Below, one piece after another: positions 63,959-64,000 of a DNA stretch of 64,000 nucleotides (the stretch's first letter is position 1; each line of letters opens with the position of its first letter). The notes under the pieces were generated by a model. That model was not told the DNA's origin. It saw only the letters and a list, made by a program, of their open reading frames with translations, and did not search any database. A program made the translations under genes and the position numbers. Origin of the DNA: Gaetbulibacter_A sp043876815 (GTDB lineage Bacteria > Bacteroidota > Bacteroidia > Flavobacteriales > Flavobacteriaceae); assembly GCF_043876815.1 (NCBI RefSeq), contig NZ_JBAWKA010000002.1, positions 620,001 to 684,000 on the forward strand. Reading direction: 5' to 3'.

Positions 63959-64000
63959 AGATTTTGCCGTGCAAATTTAAAGAAAGTATTCCTTCTATTC

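Noticed and set aside
1..64000. CRISPR arrays, insertion sequences, transposase or integrase genes
   Set aside because: No regularly spaced repeats, no transposase motifs and no integrase gene were seen in the window.

Overview
This window is chromosomal DNA from a member of the Bacteroidota, almost certainly a marine-type flavobacterium (Flavobacteriaceae). The evidence is its A+T-rich composition, promoters of the flavobacterial type (TTG, about 20 bases, TAnnTTTG or TAnnTTTA), few obvious Shine-Dalgarno sequences, many lipoproteins, a bacillithiol gene (bshA), MutS2 without a visible Smr domain, an LptD/OstA-like protein, a giant TamB, and a clade II (Sec/lipoprotein) nitrous oxide reductase. 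No species can be named from the sequence alone.

Layout. 1-13.1 kb is core: M48 lipoprotein protease, UMF1-type MFS transporter, clpC (minus), gyrA with a TPR lipid-free exported protein, NlpC/P60 hydrolase, thiolase, and a 7TM-HD phosphodiesterase. 13.2-13.65 kb is a tRNA cluster (Ser-GCT, Pro-TGG, Arg-TCT) in which the 3' end of tRNA-Pro is duplicated 134 bases downstream. 13.7-24.8 kb is accessory: two decayed gene remnants (an Rrf2 regulator and a DUF6090-like membrane protein), a large exported protein with a TonB-plug-like tail but no barrel, then a nitrous oxide reductase cluster: rrf2 (divergent), cytochrome c, fasciclin lipoprotein, nosZ, a small membrane protein, nosL, nosD, nosF, nosY. 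A lipoprotein of unknown function and a 299-base empty stretch close this region.

25.1-64 kb is again core. A minus-strand block holds tsaD, rsmE, a DUF4159 protein, a SpoU-type methyltransferase, an AI-2E family membrane protein and a THUMP-like methyltransferase. It is followed by tamB, the glycolytic pair pfkA-gapA with a BadF-type sugar kinase, a hybrid histidine kinase, lptD-ridA, a wall amidase, an MCE/MlaD protein, a two-gene Fe-S oxidoreductase unit, serB, a GH3/serine-hydrolase fusion, bshA, a FAD/Fe-S dehydrogenase, an LpxH-like phosphoesterase, aroC, a dicarboxylate symporter, a sulfurtransferase, a DCC protein and mutS2.

How the genes work together. The nos cluster would let the cell respire N2O: NosZ is the periplasmic copper enzyme, NosL/D/F/Y supply and mature its copper sites, the cytochrome c probably feeds electrons, and the Cys-containing Rrf2 protein is the likely sensor-regulator. 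No NosR is present. Envelope functions (TamB, LptD, MlaD-like, amidase, GH3, M48, LpxH-like) are scattered through the core part.

The most notable observations are: a hybrid histidine kinase whose phospho-accepting histidine is tyrosine; a tRNA-Pro 3'-end duplication next to a decayed second copy of the Rrf2 regulator; a terminator between nosZ and its maturation genes; a palindrome placed like an activator site ahead of the nos genes; unexplained partner proteins (fasciclin, 198-residue membrane protein) in the nos cluster; and a tamB gene whose expected start codon is ATA.
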